Shown: positions 14,001-28,397 of the stretch, in pieces | Layout: each line of letters begins with the position of its first letter | How positions within the stretch are numbered: the first letter of the stretch is position 1 | DNA from: Apostichopus japonicus | Lineage: Eukaryota > Echinodermata > Holothuroidea > Aspidochirotida > Stichopodidae | Length of the DNA stretch: 64,000 bases | Assembly (NCBI RefSeq): GCF_037975245.1 | Contig: NC_092577.1 | Coordinates: 26,101,398 to 26,165,397, forward strand | Direction of reading: 5' to 3' | Position numbers and translations under genes: made by a program | The notes under the pieces: model-generated | Seen by the model: only the letters and a program-made list of their open reading frames with translations | Databases searched by the model: none | Told to the model about the DNA's origin: nothing

Positions 14001-16271
14001 CACGGAATGTCGGACCAACTTCATAGTCAGTGTGCATTTGGATCCTAGGGACCACCGGAAGTCGAAGGATTTTGGTGCAGGTCAAAGGTCATTTGAGGTC
14101 ACCAGTTGAGAAATGGTGACGAACTTTGTAAACGCGATATCTCAGGCACGGGAGGTCGGACCAACTTCATAGTCAGTGTGCATTTGGATCCTAGGGACCA
14201 CCGGAAGTCGAAGGATTTTGGTGCAGGTCAAAGGTCATTTGAGGTCACCAGTTGAGAAATGGTGACGAACTTTGTAAACGCGATATCTCAGGCACGGAAT
14301 GTCGGACCAACTTCATAGTCAGTGTGCACGTGGATCCTAAGGACCACCGGAAGTCGAAGGATTTTGGTAGAGGTCATTTGGGGTCATTTGAGGTCACCAG
14401 TTGAGAAATGGTGACGAACTTTGTAAACGCGATATCTCAGGCACGGAATGTCGGACCAACTTCATAGTCAGTGTGCACGTGAATCCTAGGGATCACCGGA
14501 AGTCGAAGGATTTTGGTAGAGGTCAAAGGTCATTTGAGGTCACCAGTTGAGAAATGGTGACGAACTTTGTAAACGCGATATCTCAGGCACGGAATGTCGG
14601 ACCAACTTCATAGTCAGTGTGCACGTGGATCCTAGGGACCACCGGAAGTCGAAGGATTTTGGTAGAGGTCAAAGGTCATTTGAGGTCACCAGGGGAGAAA
14701 TGGTGACGAACTTTGTAAACGCGATATCTCAGGCACGGAATGTCGGACCAACTTCATAGTCAGTGTGCACGTGGATCCTAGGGACCACCGGAAGTCGAAG
14801 GATTTTGGTAGAGGTCAAAGGTCATTTGAGGTCACCAGTTGAGAAATGGTGACGAACTTTGTAAACGCGATATCTCAGGCACGGAATGTCGGACCAACTT
14901 CATAGTCAGTGTGCACGTGGATCCTAGGGATCACCGGAAGTCGAAGGATTTTGGTGCAGGTCAAAGGTCATTTGAGGTCACCAGTTGAGAAATGGTGACG
15001 AACTTTTTAAACGCGATATCTCAGGCACGGAATGTCGGACCAACTTCATAATCAGTGTGCACGTGGATCCTAGGGACCACCGGAAGTCGAAGGATTTTGG
15101 TGCAGGTCAAAGGTCATTTGAGGTCACCAGTTGAGAAATGGTGACGAACTTTGTAAACGCGATATCTCAGGCACGGGAGGTCGGACCAACTTCATAGTCA
15201 GTGTGCATTTGGATCCTAGGGACCACCGGAAGTCGAAGGATTTTGGTACAGGTCAAAGGTCATTTGAGGTCACCAGTTGAGAAATGGTGACGAACTTTGT
15301 AAACGCGATATCTCAGGCACGGAATGTCGGACCAACTTCATAGTCAGTGTGCACGTGGATCCTAGGGATCACCGGAAGTCGAAGGATTTTGGTAGAGGTC
15401 AACGGTCATTTGAGGTCACCAGTTGAGAAATTGTGACGAACTTTGTAAACGCGATATCTCAGGCACGGGAGGTCGGACCAACTTCATAGTCAGTGTGCAC
15501 GTGGATCCTAGGGACCACCGGAAGTCGAAGGATTTTGGTGCAGGTCAAAGGTCATTTGAGGTCACCAGGGGAGAAATGGTGACGAACTTTGTAAACGCGA
15601 TATCTCAGGCACGGAATGTCGGACCAACTTCATAGTCAGTCTGCATTTGGATCCTAGGGACCACCGGAAGTCGAAGGATTTTGGTACAGGTCAAAGGTCA
15701 TTTGAGGTCACCAGGGGAGAAATGGTGACGAACTTTGTAAACGCGATATCTCAGGCACGGAATGTCGGACCAACTTCATAGTCAGTGTGCACGTGGATCC
15801 TAGGGACCACCGGAAGTCGAAGGATTTTGGTAGAGGTCAAAGGTCATTTGAGGTCACCAGTTGAGAAATGGTGACGAACTTTGTAAACGCGATATCTCAG
15901 GCACGGAATGTCGGACCAACTTCATAGTCAGTGTGCACGTGGATCCTAGGGATCACCGGAAGTCGAAGGATTTTGGTGCAGGTCAAAGGTCATTTGAGGT
16001 CACCAGTTGAGAAATGGTGACGAACTTTGTAAACGCGATATCTCAGGCACGGAATGTCGGACCAACTTCATAATCAGTGTGCACGTGGATCCTAGGGACC
16101 ACCGGAAGTCGAAGGATTTTGGTGCAGGTCAAAGGTCATTTGAGGTCACCAGTTGAGAAATGGTGACGAACTTTGTAAACGCGATATCTCAGGCACGGGA
16201 GGTCGGACCAACTTCATAGTCAGTGTGCACGTGGATCCTAGGGACCACCGGAAGTCGAAGGATTTTGGTAG

Positions 16272-16285
16272 AGGTCAAAAGGTCA
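16272..16285 (+). promoter_or_regulatory. DR2 variant of the half-site cluster
   Basis: Same 1-bp insertion as at 11003; this copy is its partner in the 5269-bp unit. Confidence 0.6.
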
Positions 16286-17039
16286 TTTGAGGTCACCAGG
16301 GGAGAAATGGTGACGAACTTTGTAAACGCGATATCTCAGGCACGGAATGTCGGACCAACTTCATAGTCAGTGTGCATTTGGATCCTAGGGACCACCGGAA
16401 GTCGAAGGATTTTGGTGCAGGTCAAAGGTCATTTGAGGTCACCAGGGGAGAAATGATGACGAACTTTGTAAACGCGATATCTCAGGCACGGGATGTCGGA
16501 CCAACTTCATAGTCAGTGTGCATTTGGATCCTAGGGACCACCGGAAGTCGAAGGATTTTGGTGCAGGTCAAAGGTCATTTGAGGTCACCAGGGGAGAAAT
16601 GGTGACGAACTTTGTAAACGCGATATCTCAGGCACGGGATGTCGGACCAACTTCATAGTCAGTGTGCATTTGGATCCTAGGGACCACCGGAAGTCGAAGG
16701 ATTTTGGTGCAGGTCAAAGGTCATTTGAGGTCACCAGGGGAGAAATGGTGACGAACTTTGTAAACGCGATATCTCAGGCACGGGAGGTCGGACCAACTTC
16801 ATAGTCAGTGTGCACTTGGATCCTAGGGACCACCGGAAGTCGAAGGATTTTGGTGCAGGTCAAAGGTCATTTGAGGTCACCAGTTGAGAAATGGTGACGA
16901 ACTTTGTAAACGCGATATCTCAGGCACGGAAGGTCGGACCAACTTCATAGTCAGTGTGCACGTGGATCCTAGGGACCACCGGAAGTCGAAGGATTTTGGT
17001 GCAGGTCAAAGGTCATTTGAGGTCACCAGTTGAGAAATG

Positions 17040-20000
17040 GTGACGAACTTTGTAAACGCGATATCTCAGGCACGGAAGGTCGGACCAACTTCATAGTCAG
17101 TGTGCACGTGGATCCTAGGGACCACCGGAAGTCGAAGGATTTTGGTAGAGGTCATTTGAGGTCATTTGGGGTCACCAGTTGAGAAATGGTGACGAACTTT
17201 GTAAACGCGATATCTCAGGCACGGAATGTCGGACCAACTTCATAGTCAGTGTGCATTTGGATCCTAGGGACCACCGGAAGTCGAAGGATTTTGGTGCAGG
17301 TCAAAGGTCATTTGAGGTCACCAGTTGAGAAATGGTGACGAACTTTGTAAACGCGATATCTCAGGCACGGAAGGTCGGACCAACTTCATAGTCAGTGTGC
17401 ACGTGGATCCTAGGGACCACCGGAAGTCGAAGGATTTTGGTAGAGGTCATTTGAGGTCATTTGGGGTCACCAGTTGAGAAATGGTGACGAACTTTGTAAA
17501 CGCGATATCTCAGGCACGGAATGTCGGACCAACTTCATAGTCAGTGTGCATTTGGATCCTAGGGACCACCGGAAGTCGAAGGATTTTGGTGCAGGTCAAA
17601 GGTCATTTGAGGTCACCAGTTGAGAAATGGTGACGAACTTTGTAAACGCGATATCTCAGGCAGGGGAGGTCGGACCAACTTCATAGTCAGTGTGCATTTG
17701 GATCCTAGGGACCACCGGAAGTCGAAGGATTTTGGTACAGGTCAAAGGTCATTTGAGGTCACCAGTTGAGAAATGGTGACGAACTTTGTAAACGCGATAT
17801 CTCAGGCACGGAATGTCGGACCAACTTCATAGTCAGTGTGCACGTGGATCCTAGGGACCACCGGAAGTCGAAGGATTTTGGTAGAGGTGAAAGGTCATTT
17901 GAGGTCACCAGGGGAGAAATGGTGACGAACTTTGTAAACGCGATATCTCAGGCACGGAATGTCGGACCAACTTCATAGTCAGTGTGCACGTGGATCCTAG
18001 GGACCACCGGAAGTCGAAGGATTTTGGTAGAGGTCAAAGGTCATTTGAGGTCACCAGGGGAGAAATGGTGACGAACTTTGTAAACGCGATATCTCAGGCA
18101 CGGAATGTCGGACCAACTTCAGAGTCAGTGTGCACGTGGATCCTAGGGACCACCGGAAGTCGAAGGATTTTGGTACAGGTCAAAGGTCATTTGAGGTCAC
18201 CAGTTGAGAAATGGTGACGAACTTTGTAAACGCGATATCTCAGGCACGGAATGTCGGACCAACTTCATAGTCAGTGTGCACGTGGATCCTAGAGACCACC
18301 GGAAGTCGAAGGATTTTGGTGCAGGTCAAAGGTCATTTGAGGTCACCAGTTGAGAAATGGTGACGAACTTTGTAAACGCGATATCTCAGGCACGGAATGT
18401 CGGACCAACTTCATAGTCAGTGTGCACGTGGATCCTAGAGATCACCGGAAGTCGAAGGATTTTGGTAGTAGTCAAAGGTCATTTGAGGTCACCAGTTGAG
18501 AAATGGTGACGAACTTTGTAAACGCGATATCTCAGGCACGGAATGTCGGACCAACTTCATAGTCAGTGTGCATTTGGATCCTAGAGACCACCGGAAGTCG
18601 AAGGATTTTGGTAGAGGTCAAAGGTCATTTGAGGTCACCAGGGGAGAAATGATGACGAACTTTGTAAACGCGATATCTCAGGCACGGGATGTCGGACCAA
18701 CTTCATAGTCAGTGTGCATTTGGATCCTAGGGACCACCGTAAGTCGAAGGATTTTGGTGCAGGTCAAAGGTCATTTGAGGTCACCAGGGGAGAAATGGTG
18801 ACGAACTTTGTAAACGCGATATCTCAGGCACGGGATGTCGGACCAACTTCATAGTCAGTGTGCATTTGGATCCTAGGGACCACCGGAAGTCGAAGGATTT
18901 TGGTGCAGGTCAAAGGTCATTTGAGGTCACCAGTTGAGAAATGGTGACGAACTTTGTAAACGCGATATCTCAGGCACGGGAGGTCGGACCAACTTCATAG
19001 TCAGTGTGCACTTGGATCCTAGGGACCACCGGAAGTCGAAGGATTTTGGTGCAGGTCAAAGGTCATTTGAGGTCACCAGTTGAGAAATGGTGACGAACTT
19101 TGTAAACGCGATATCTCAGGCACGGAAGGTCGGACCAACTTCATAGTCAGTGTGCACGTGGATCCTAAGGACCACCGGAAGTCGAAGGATTTTGGTAGAG
19201 GTCATTTGGGGTCATTTGGGGTCACCAGTTGAGAAATGGTGACGAACTTTGTAAACGCGATATCTCAGGCACGGAATGTCGGACCAACTTCATAGTCAGT
19301 GTGCATTTGGATCCTAGGGACCACCGGAAGTCGAAGGATTTTGGTGCAGGTCAAAGGTCATTTGAGGTCACCAGTTGAGAAATGGTGACGAACTTTGTAA
19401 ACGCGATATCTCAGGCACGGGAGGTCGGACCAACTTCATAGTCAGTGTGCATTTGGATCCTAGGGACCACCGGAAGTCGAAGGATTTTGGTGCAGGTCAA
19501 AGGTCATTTGAGGTCACCAGTTGAGAAATGGTGACGAACTTTGTAAACGCGATATCTCAGGCACGGAATGTCGGACCAACTTCATAGTCAGTGTGCACGT
19601 GGATCCTAAGGACCACCGGAAGTCGAAGGATTTTGGTAGAGGTCATTTGGGGTCATTTGAGGTCACCAGTTGAGAAATGGTGACGAACTTTGTAAACGCG
19701 ATATCTCAGGCACGGAATGTCGGACCAACTTCATAGTCAGTGTGCACGTGAATCCTAGGGATCACCGGAAGTCGAAGGATTTTGGTAGAGGTCAAAGGTC
19801 ATTTGAGGTCACCAGTTGAGAAATGGTGACGAACTTTGTAAACGCGATATCTCAGGCACGGAATGTCGGACCAACTTCATAGTCAGTGTGCACGTGGATC
19901 CTAGGGACCACCGGAAGTCGAAGGATTTTGGTAGAGGTCAAAGGTCATTTGAGGTCACCAGGGGAGAAATGGTGACGAACTTTGTAAACGCGATATCTCA

Positions 20001-23000
20001 GGCACGGAATGTCGGACCAACTTCATAGTCAGTGTGCACGTGGATCCTAGGGACCACCGGAAGTCGAAGGATTTTGGTAGAGGTCAAAGGTCATTTGAGG
20101 TCACCAGTTGAGAAATGGTGACGAACTTTGTAAACGCGATATCTCAGGCACGGAATGTCGGACCAACTTCATAGTCAGTGTGCACGTGGATCCTAGGGAT
20201 CACCGGAAGTCGAAGGATTTTGGTGCAGGTCAAAGGTCATTTGAGGTCACCAGTTGAGAAATGGTGACGAACTTTTTAAACGCGATATCTCAGGCACGGA
20301 ATGTCGGACCAACTTCATAATCAGTGTGCACGTGGATCCTAGGGACCACCGGAAGTCGAAGGATTTTGGTGCAGGTCAAAGGTCATTTGAGGTCACCAGT
20401 TGAGAAATGGTGACGAACTTTGTAAACGCGATATCTCAGGCACGGGAGGTCGGACCAACTTCATAGTCAGTGTGCATTTGGATCCTAGGGACCACCGGAA
20501 GTCGAAGGATTTTGGTACAGGTCAAAGGTCATTTGAGGTCACCAGTTGAGAAATGGTGACGAACTTTGTAAACGCGATATCTCAGGCACGGAATGTCGGA
20601 CCAACTTCATAGTCAGTGTGCACGTGGATCCTAGGGATCACCGGAAGTCGAAGGATTTTGGTAGAGGTCAACGGTCATTTGAGGTCACCAGTTGAGAAAT
20701 TGTGACGAACTTTGTAAACGCGATATCTCAGGCACGGGAGGTCGGACCAACTTCATAGTCAGTGTGCACGTGGATCCTAGGGACCACCGGAAGTCGAAGG
20801 ATTTTGGTAGAGGTCAAAGGTCATTTGAGGTCACCAGGGGAGAAATGGTGACGAACTTTGTAAACGCGATATCTCAGGCACGGAATGTCGGACCAACTTC
20901 ATAGTCAGTGTGCATTTGGATCCTAGGGACCACCGGAAGTCGAAGGATTTTGGTAGAGGTCAAAGGTCATTTGAGGTCACCAGTTGAGAAATGGTGACGA
21001 ACTTTGTAAACGCGATATCTCAGGCACGGAATGTCGGACCAACTTCATAGTCAGTGTGCACTTGGATACTAGGGACCACCGGAATTCGAAGGATTTTGGT
21101 GCAGGTCAAAGGTCATTTGAGGTCACCAGTTGAGAAATGGTGACGAACTTTGTAAACGCGATATCTCAGGCACGGAAGGTCGGACCAACTTCATAGTCAG
21201 TGTGCACGTGGATCCTAGGGACCACCGGAAGTCGAAGGATTTTGGTAGAGGTCATTTGAGGTCATTTGGGGTCACCAGTTGAGAAATGGTGACGAACTTT
21301 GTAAACGCGATATCTCAGGCACGGAATGTCGGACCAACTTCATAGTCAGTGTGCATTTGGATCCTAGGGACCACCGGAAGTCGAAGGATTTTGGTGCAGG
21401 TCAAAGGTCATTTGAGGTCACCAGTTGAGAAATGGTGACGAACTTTGTAAACGCGATATCTCAGGCACGGAAGGTCGGACCAACTTCATAGTCAGTGTGC
21501 ACGTGGATCCTAGGGACCACCGGAAGTCGAAGGATTTTGGTAGAGGTCATTTGAGGTCATTTGGGGTCACCAGTTGAGAAATGGTGACGAACTTTGTAAA
21601 CGCGATATCTCAGGCACGGAATGTCGGACCAACTTCATAGTCAGTGTGCATTTGGATCCTAGGGACCACCGGAAGTCGAAGGATTTTGGTAGAGGTGAAA
21701 GGTCATTTGAGGTCACCAGTTGAGAAATGGTGACGAACTTTGTAAACGCGATATCTCAGGCACGGAATGTCGGACCAACTTCATAGTCAGTGTGCACGTG
21801 GATCCTAGGGACCACCGGAAGTCGAAGGATTTTGGTAGAGGTGAAAGGTCATTTGAGGTCACCAGGGGAGAAATGGTGACGAACTTTGTAAACGCGATAT
21901 CTCAGGCACGGAATGTCGGACCAACTTCATAGTCAGTGTGCACGTGGATCCTAGGGACCACCGGAAGTCGAAGGATTTTGGTAGAGGTCAAAGGTCATTT
22001 GAGGTCACCAGGGGAGAAATGGTGACGAACTTTGTAAACGCGATATCTCAGGCACGGAATGTCGGACCAACTTCAGAGTCAGTGTGCACGTGGATCCTAG
22101 GGACCACCGGAAGTCGAAGGATTTTGGTACAGGTCAAAGGTCATTTGAGGTCACCAGTTGAGAAATGGTGACGAACTTTGTAAACGCGATATCTCAGGCA
22201 CGGAATGTCGGACCAACTTCATAGTCAGTGTGCACGTGGATCCTAGAGACCACCGGAAGTCGAAGGATTTTGGTGCAGGTCAAAGGTCATTTGAGGTCAC
22301 CAGTTGAGAAATGGTGACGAACTTTGTAAACGCGATATCTCAGGCACGGAATGTCGGACCAACTTCATAGTCAGTGTGCACGTGGATCCTAGGGATCACC
22401 GGAAGTCGAAGGATTTTGGTAGTAGTCAAAGGTCATTTGAGGTCACCAGTTGAGAAATGGTGACGAACTTTGTAAACGCGATATCTCAGGCACGGAATGT
22501 CGGACCAACTTCATAGTCAGTGTGCATTTGGATCCTAGGGACCACCGGAAGTCGAAGGATTTTGGTAGAGGTCAAAGGTCATTTGAGGTCACCAGGGGAG
22601 AAATGATGACGAACTTTGTAAACGCGATATCTCAGGCACGGGATGTCGGACCAACTTCATAGTCAGTGTGCATTTGGATCCTAGGGACCACCGGAAGTCG
22701 AAGGATTTTGGTGCAGGTCAAAGGTCATTTGAGGTCACCAGGGGAGAAATGGTGACGAACTTTGTAAACGCGATATCTCAGGCACGGGATGTCGGACCAA
22801 CTTCATAGTCAGTGTGCATTTGGATCCTAGGGACCACCGGAAGTCGAAGGATTTTGGTGCAGGTCAAAGGTCATTTGAGGTCACCAGTTGAGAAATGGTG
22901 ACGAACTTTGTAAACGCGATATCTCAGGCACGGAATGTCGGACCAACTTCATAGTCAGTGTGCATTTGGATCCTAGGGACCACCGGAAGTCGAAGGATTT

Positions 23001-26000
23001 TGGTGCAGGTCAAAGGTCATTTGAGGTCACCAGTTGAGAAATGGTGACGAACTTTGTAAACGCGATATCTCAGGCAGGGGAGGTCGGACCAACTTCATAG
23101 TCAGTGTGCATTTGGATCCTAGGGACCACCGGAAGTCGAAGGATTTTGGTAGAGGTGAAAGGTCATTTGAGGTCACCAGTTGAGAAATGGTGACGAACTT
23201 TGTAAACGCGATATCTCAGGCACGGAATGTCGGACCAACTTCATAGTCAGTGTGCACGTGGATCCTAGGGACCACCGGAAGTCGAAGGATTTTGGTAGAG
23301 GTGAAAGGTCATTTGAGGTCACCAGGGGAGAAATGGTGACGAACTTTGTAAACGCGATATCTCAGGCACGGAATGTCGGACCAACTTCATAGTCAGTGTG
23401 CACGTGGATCCTAGGGACCACCGGAAGTCGAAGGATTTTGGTAGAGGTCAAAGGTCATTTGAGGTCACCAGGGGAGAAATGGTGACGAACTTTGTAAACG
23501 CGATATCTCAGGCACGGAATGTCGGACCAACTTCAGAGTCAGTGTGCACGTGGATCCTAGGGACCACCGGAAGTCGAAGGATTTTGGTACAGGTCAAAGG
23601 TCATTTGAGGTCACCAGTTGAGAAATGGTGACGAACTTTGTAAACGCGATATCTCAGGCACGGAATGTCGGACCAACTTCATAGTCAGTGTGCACGTGGA
23701 TCCTAGAGACCACCGGAAGTCGAAGGATTTTGGTGCAGGTCAAAGGTCATTTGAGGTCACCAGTTGAGAAATGGTGACGAACTTTGTAAACGCGATATCT
23801 CAGGCACGGAATGTCGGACCAACTTCATAGTCAGTGTGCACGTGGATCCTAGGGATCACCGGAAGTCGAAGGATTTTGGTAGTAGTCAAAGGTCATTTGA
23901 GGTCACCAGTTGAGAAATGGTGACGAACTTTGTAAACGCGATATCTCAGGCACGGAATGTCGGACCAACTTCATAGTCAGTGTGCACGTGGATCCTAGGG
24001 ATCACCGGAAGTCGAAGGATTTTGGTAGTAGTCAAAGGTCATTTGAGGTCACCAGTTGAGAAATGGTGACGAACTTTGTAAACGCGATATCTCAGGCACG
24101 GAATGTCGGACCAACTTCATAGTCAGTGTGCATTTGGATCCTAGGGACCACCGGAAGTCGAAGGATTTTGGTAGAGGTCAAAGGTCATTTGAGGTCACCA
24201 GGGGAGAAATGATGACGAACTTTGTAAACGCGATATCTCAGGCACGGGATGTCGGACCAACTTCATAGTCAGTGTGCATTTGGATCCTAGGGACCACCGG
24301 AAGTCGAAGGATTTTGGTGCAGGTCAAAGGTCATTTGAGGTCACCAGGGGAGAAATGGTGACGAACTTTGTAAACGCGATATCTCAGGCACGGGATGTCG
24401 GACCAACTTCATAGTCAGTGTGCACTTGGATCCTAGGGACCACCGGAAGTCGAAGGATTTTGGTGCAGGTCAAAGGTCATTTGAGGTCACCAGTTGAGAA
24501 ATGGTGACGAACTTTGTAAACGCGATATCTCAGGCACGGAAGGTCGGACCAACTTCATAGTCAGTGTGCACGTGGATCCTAAGGACCACCGGAAGTCGAA
24601 GGATTTTGGAAGAGGTCATTTGGGGTCATTTGGGGTCACCAGTTGAGAAATGGTGACGAACTTTGTAAACGCGATATCTCAGGCACGGAATGTCGGACCA
24701 ACTTCATAGTCAGTGTGCATTTGGATCCTAGGGACCACCGGAAGTCGAAGGATTTTGGTGCAGGTCAAAGGTCATTTGAGGTCACCAGTTGAGAAATGGT
24801 GACGAACTTTGTAAACGCGATATCTCAGGCACGGGAGGTCGGACCAACTTCATAGTCAGTGTGCATTTGGATCCTAGGGACCACCGGAAGTCGAAGGATT
24901 TTGGTGCAGGTCAAAGGTCATTTGAGGTAACCAGTTGAGAAATGGTGACGAACTTTGTAAACGCGATATCTCAGGCACGGAATGTCGGACCAACTTCATA
25001 GTCAGTGTGCACGTGGATCCTAAGGACCACCGGAAGTCGAAGGATTTTGGTAGAGGTCATTTGGGGTCATTTGAGGTCACCAGTTGAGAAATGGTGACGA
25101 ACTTTGTAAACGCGATATCTCAGGCACGGAATGTCGGACCAACTTCATAGTCAGTGTGCACGTGGATCCTAGGGATCACCGGAAGTCGAAGGATTTTGGT
25201 AGAGGTCAAAGGTCATTTGAGGTCACCAGTTGAGAAATGGTGACGAACTTTGTAAACGCGATATCTCAGGCACGGAATGTCGGACCAACTTCATAGTCAG
25301 TGTGCACGTGGATCCTAGGGACCACCGGAAGTCGAAGGATTTTGGTAGAGGTCAAAGGTCATTTGAGGTCACCAGTTGAGAAATGGTGACGAACTTTGTA
25401 AACGCGATATCTCAGGCACGGAATGTCGGACCAACTTCATAGTCAGTGTGCACGTGGATCCTAGGGACCACCGGAAGTCGAAGGATTTTGGTAGAGGTCA
25501 AAGGTCATTTGAGGTCACCAGTTGAGAAATGGTGACGAACTTTGTAAACGCGATATCTCAGGCACGGAATGTCGGACCAACTTCATAGTCAGTGTGCACG
25601 TGGATCCTATGGATCACCGGAAGTCGAAGGATTTTGGTGCAGGTCAAAGGTCATTTGAGGTCACCAGTTGAGAAATGGTGACGAACTTTGTAAACGCGAT
25701 ATCTCAGGCACGGAATGTCGGACCAACTTCATAATCAGTGTGCACGTGGATCCTAGGGACCACCGGAAGTCGAAGGATTTTGGTGCAGGTCAAAGGTCAT
25801 TTGAGGTCACCAGTTGAGAAATGGTGACGAACTTTGTAAACGCGATATCTCAGGCACGGGAGGTCGGACCAACTTCATAGTCAGTGTGCACGTGGATCCT
25901 AGGGACCACCGGAAGTCGAAGGATTTTGGTAGAGGTCAAAAGGTCATTTGAGGTCACCAGGGGAGAAATGGTGACGAACTTTGTAAACGCGATATCTCAG

Positions 26001-26223
26001 GCACGGAATGTCGGACCAACTTCATAGTCAGTGTGCATTTGGATCCTAGGGACCACCGGAAGTCGAAGGATTTTGGTGCAGGTCAAAGGTCATTTGAGGT
26101 CACCAGGGGAGAAATGATGACGAACTTTGTAAACGCGATATCTCAGGCACGGGATGTCGGACCAACTTCATAGTCAGTGTGCATTTGGATCCTAGGGACC
26201 ACCGGAAGTCGAAGGATTTTGGT
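17040..26223 (+). repeat. 9.2-kb segmental block, copy 2
   Basis: This is the partner of 2110-11293, identified by the same ordered rare monomer variants. It has one monomer fewer near 21.66 kb and one more near 23.9-24.05 kb, so its overall length is unchanged. Correspondence ends near 26223, where this copy has a 149-bp monomer with an AGGTCATTTGGGGTCA cluster while copy 1 has a standard monomer. Confidence 0.85.
25933..25946 (+). promoter_or_regulatory. DR2 variant of the half-site cluster
   Basis: Same 1-bp insertion as at 11003; this copy is its partner in the second 9.2-kb block. Confidence 0.6.
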
Positions 26224-26641
26224 AGAGGTCATTTGGGGTCATTTGAGGTCACCAGTTGAGAAATGGTGACGAACTTTGTAAACGCGATATCTCAGGCACG
26301 GAATGTCGGACCAACTTCATAGTCAGTGTGCATTTGGATCCTAGGGACCACCGGAAGTCGAAGGATTTTGGTGCAGGTCAAAGGTCATTTGAGGTCACCA
26401 GGGGAGAAATGGTGACGAACTTTGTAAACGCGATATCTCAGGCACGGGAGGTCGGACCAACTTCATAGTCAGTGTGCACTTGGATCCTAGGGACCACCGG
26501 AAGTCGAAGGATTTTGGTGCAGGTCAAAGGTCATTTGAGGTCACCAGTTGAGAAATGGTGACGAACTTTGTAAACGCGATATCTCAGGCACGGAAGGTCG
26601 GACCAACTTCATAGTCAGTGTGCACGTGGATCCTAGGGACC

Positions 26642-27857
26642 ACCGGAAGTCGAAGGATTTTGGTAGAGGTCAAAGGTCATTTGAGGTCACCAGTTGAGAA
26701 ATGGTGACGAACTTTGTAAACGCGATATCTCAGGCACGGAATGTCGGACCAACTTCATAGTCAGTGTGCACGTGGATCCTAGGGATCACCGGAAGTCGAA
26801 GGATTTTGGTGCAGGTCAAAGGTCATTTGAGGTCACCAGTTGAGAAATGGTGACGAACTTTGTAAACGCGATATCTCAGGCACGGAATGTCGGACCAACT
26901 TCATAATCAGTGTGCACGTGGATCCTAGGGACCACCGGAAGTCGAAGGATTTTGGTGCAGGTCAAAGGTCATTTGAGGTCACCAGTTGAGAAATGGTGAC
27001 GAACTTTGTAAACGCGATATCTCAGGCACGGGAGGTCGGACCAACTTCATAGTCAGTGTGCACGTGGATCCTAGGGACCACCGGAAGTCGAAGGATTTTG
27101 GTAGAGGTCAAAAGGTCATTTGAGGTCACCAGGGGAGAAATGGTGACGAACTTTGTAAACGCGATATCTCAGGCACGGAATGTCGGACCAACTTCATAGT
27201 CAGTGTGCATTTGGATCCTAGGGACCACCGGAAGTCGAAGGATTTTGGTGCAGGTCAAAGGTCATTTGAGGTCACCAGGGGAGAAATGATGACGAACTTT
27301 GTAAACGCGATATCTCAGGCACGGGATGTCGGACCAACTTCATAGTCAGTGTGCATTTGGATCCTAGGGACCACCGGAAGTCGAAGGATTTTGGTGCAGG
27401 TCAAAGGTCATTTGAGGTCACCAGGGGAGAAATGGTGACGAACTTTGTAAACGCGATATCTCAGGCACGGGATGTCGGACCAACTTCATAGTCAGTGTGC
27501 ATTTGGATCCTAGGGACCACCGGAAGTCGAAGGATTTTGGTGCAGGTCAAAGGTCATTTGAGGTCACCAGGGGAGAAATGGTGACGAACTTTGTAAACGC
27601 GATATCTCAGGCACGGGAGGTCGGACCAACTTCATAGTCAGTGTGCACTTGGATCCTAGGGACCACCGGAAGTCGAAGGATTTTGGTGCAGGTCAAAGGT
27701 CATTTGAGGTCACCAGTTGAGAAATGGTGACGAACTTTGTAAACGCGATATCTCAGGCACGGAAGGTCGGACCAACTTCATAGTCAGTGTGCACGTGGAT
27801 CCTAGGGACCACCGGAAGTCGAAGGATTTTGGTGCAGGTCAAAGGTCATTTGAGGTC
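26642..27857 (+). repeat. Partial third copy of the 10.5-11.8 kb segment
   Basis: This stretch matches 10540-11755 at an offset of 16102 bp and includes the ATAATCAG monomer (26903) and the 147-bp DR2 monomer (27105). It lies directly after the second 9.2-kb block, so part of the same source sequence was copied again nearby. Confidence 0.75.
27105..27118 (+). promoter_or_regulatory. DR2 variant of the half-site cluster
   Basis: Same 1-bp insertion, carried in the partial third copy at 26642-27857. Confidence 0.6.
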
Positions 27858-28397
27858 ACCAGGGGAGAAATGGTGACGAACTTTGTAAACGCGATATCTC
27901 AGGCACGGGAGGTCGGACCAACTTCATAGTCAGTGTGCACGTGGATCCTAGGGACCACCGGAAGTCGAAGGATTTTGGTAGAGGTCAAAGGTCATTTGAG
28001 GTCACCAGGGGAGAAATGGTGACGAACTTTGTAAACGCGATATCTCAGGCACGGAATGTCGGACCAACTTCATAGTCAGTGTGCATTTGGATCCTAGGGA
28101 CCACCGGAAGTCGAAGGATTTTGGTAGAGGTCAAAGGTCATTTGAGGTCACCAGGGGAGAAATGATGACGAACTTTGTAAACGCGATATCTCAGGCACGG
28201 GATGTCGGACCAACTTCATAGTCAGTGTGCATTTGGATCCTAGGGACCACCGGAAGTCGAAGGATTTTGGTGCAGGTCAAAGGTCATTTGAGGTCACCAG
28301 GGGAGAAATGGTGACGAACTTTGTAAACGCGATATCTCAGGCACGGGATGTCGGACCAACTTCATAGTCAGTGTGCATTTGGATCCTAGGGACCACC

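Larger units (their letters stand above)
10450..20799 (+). repeat. 36-monomer higher-order unit (5269 bp) in tandem
   Basis: Positions 10450-15530 match 15719-20799 at an offset of 5269 bp. The arithmetic is exact: 36 monomers of 146 bp, plus four 3-bp expansions, plus one 1-bp expansion. The DR2 monomers at 11003 and 16272 are corresponding members. The copies diverge at both ends, for example TAGAGG against TGCAGG near 20806 and 15537, which marks the exchange points. Confidence 0.85.
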
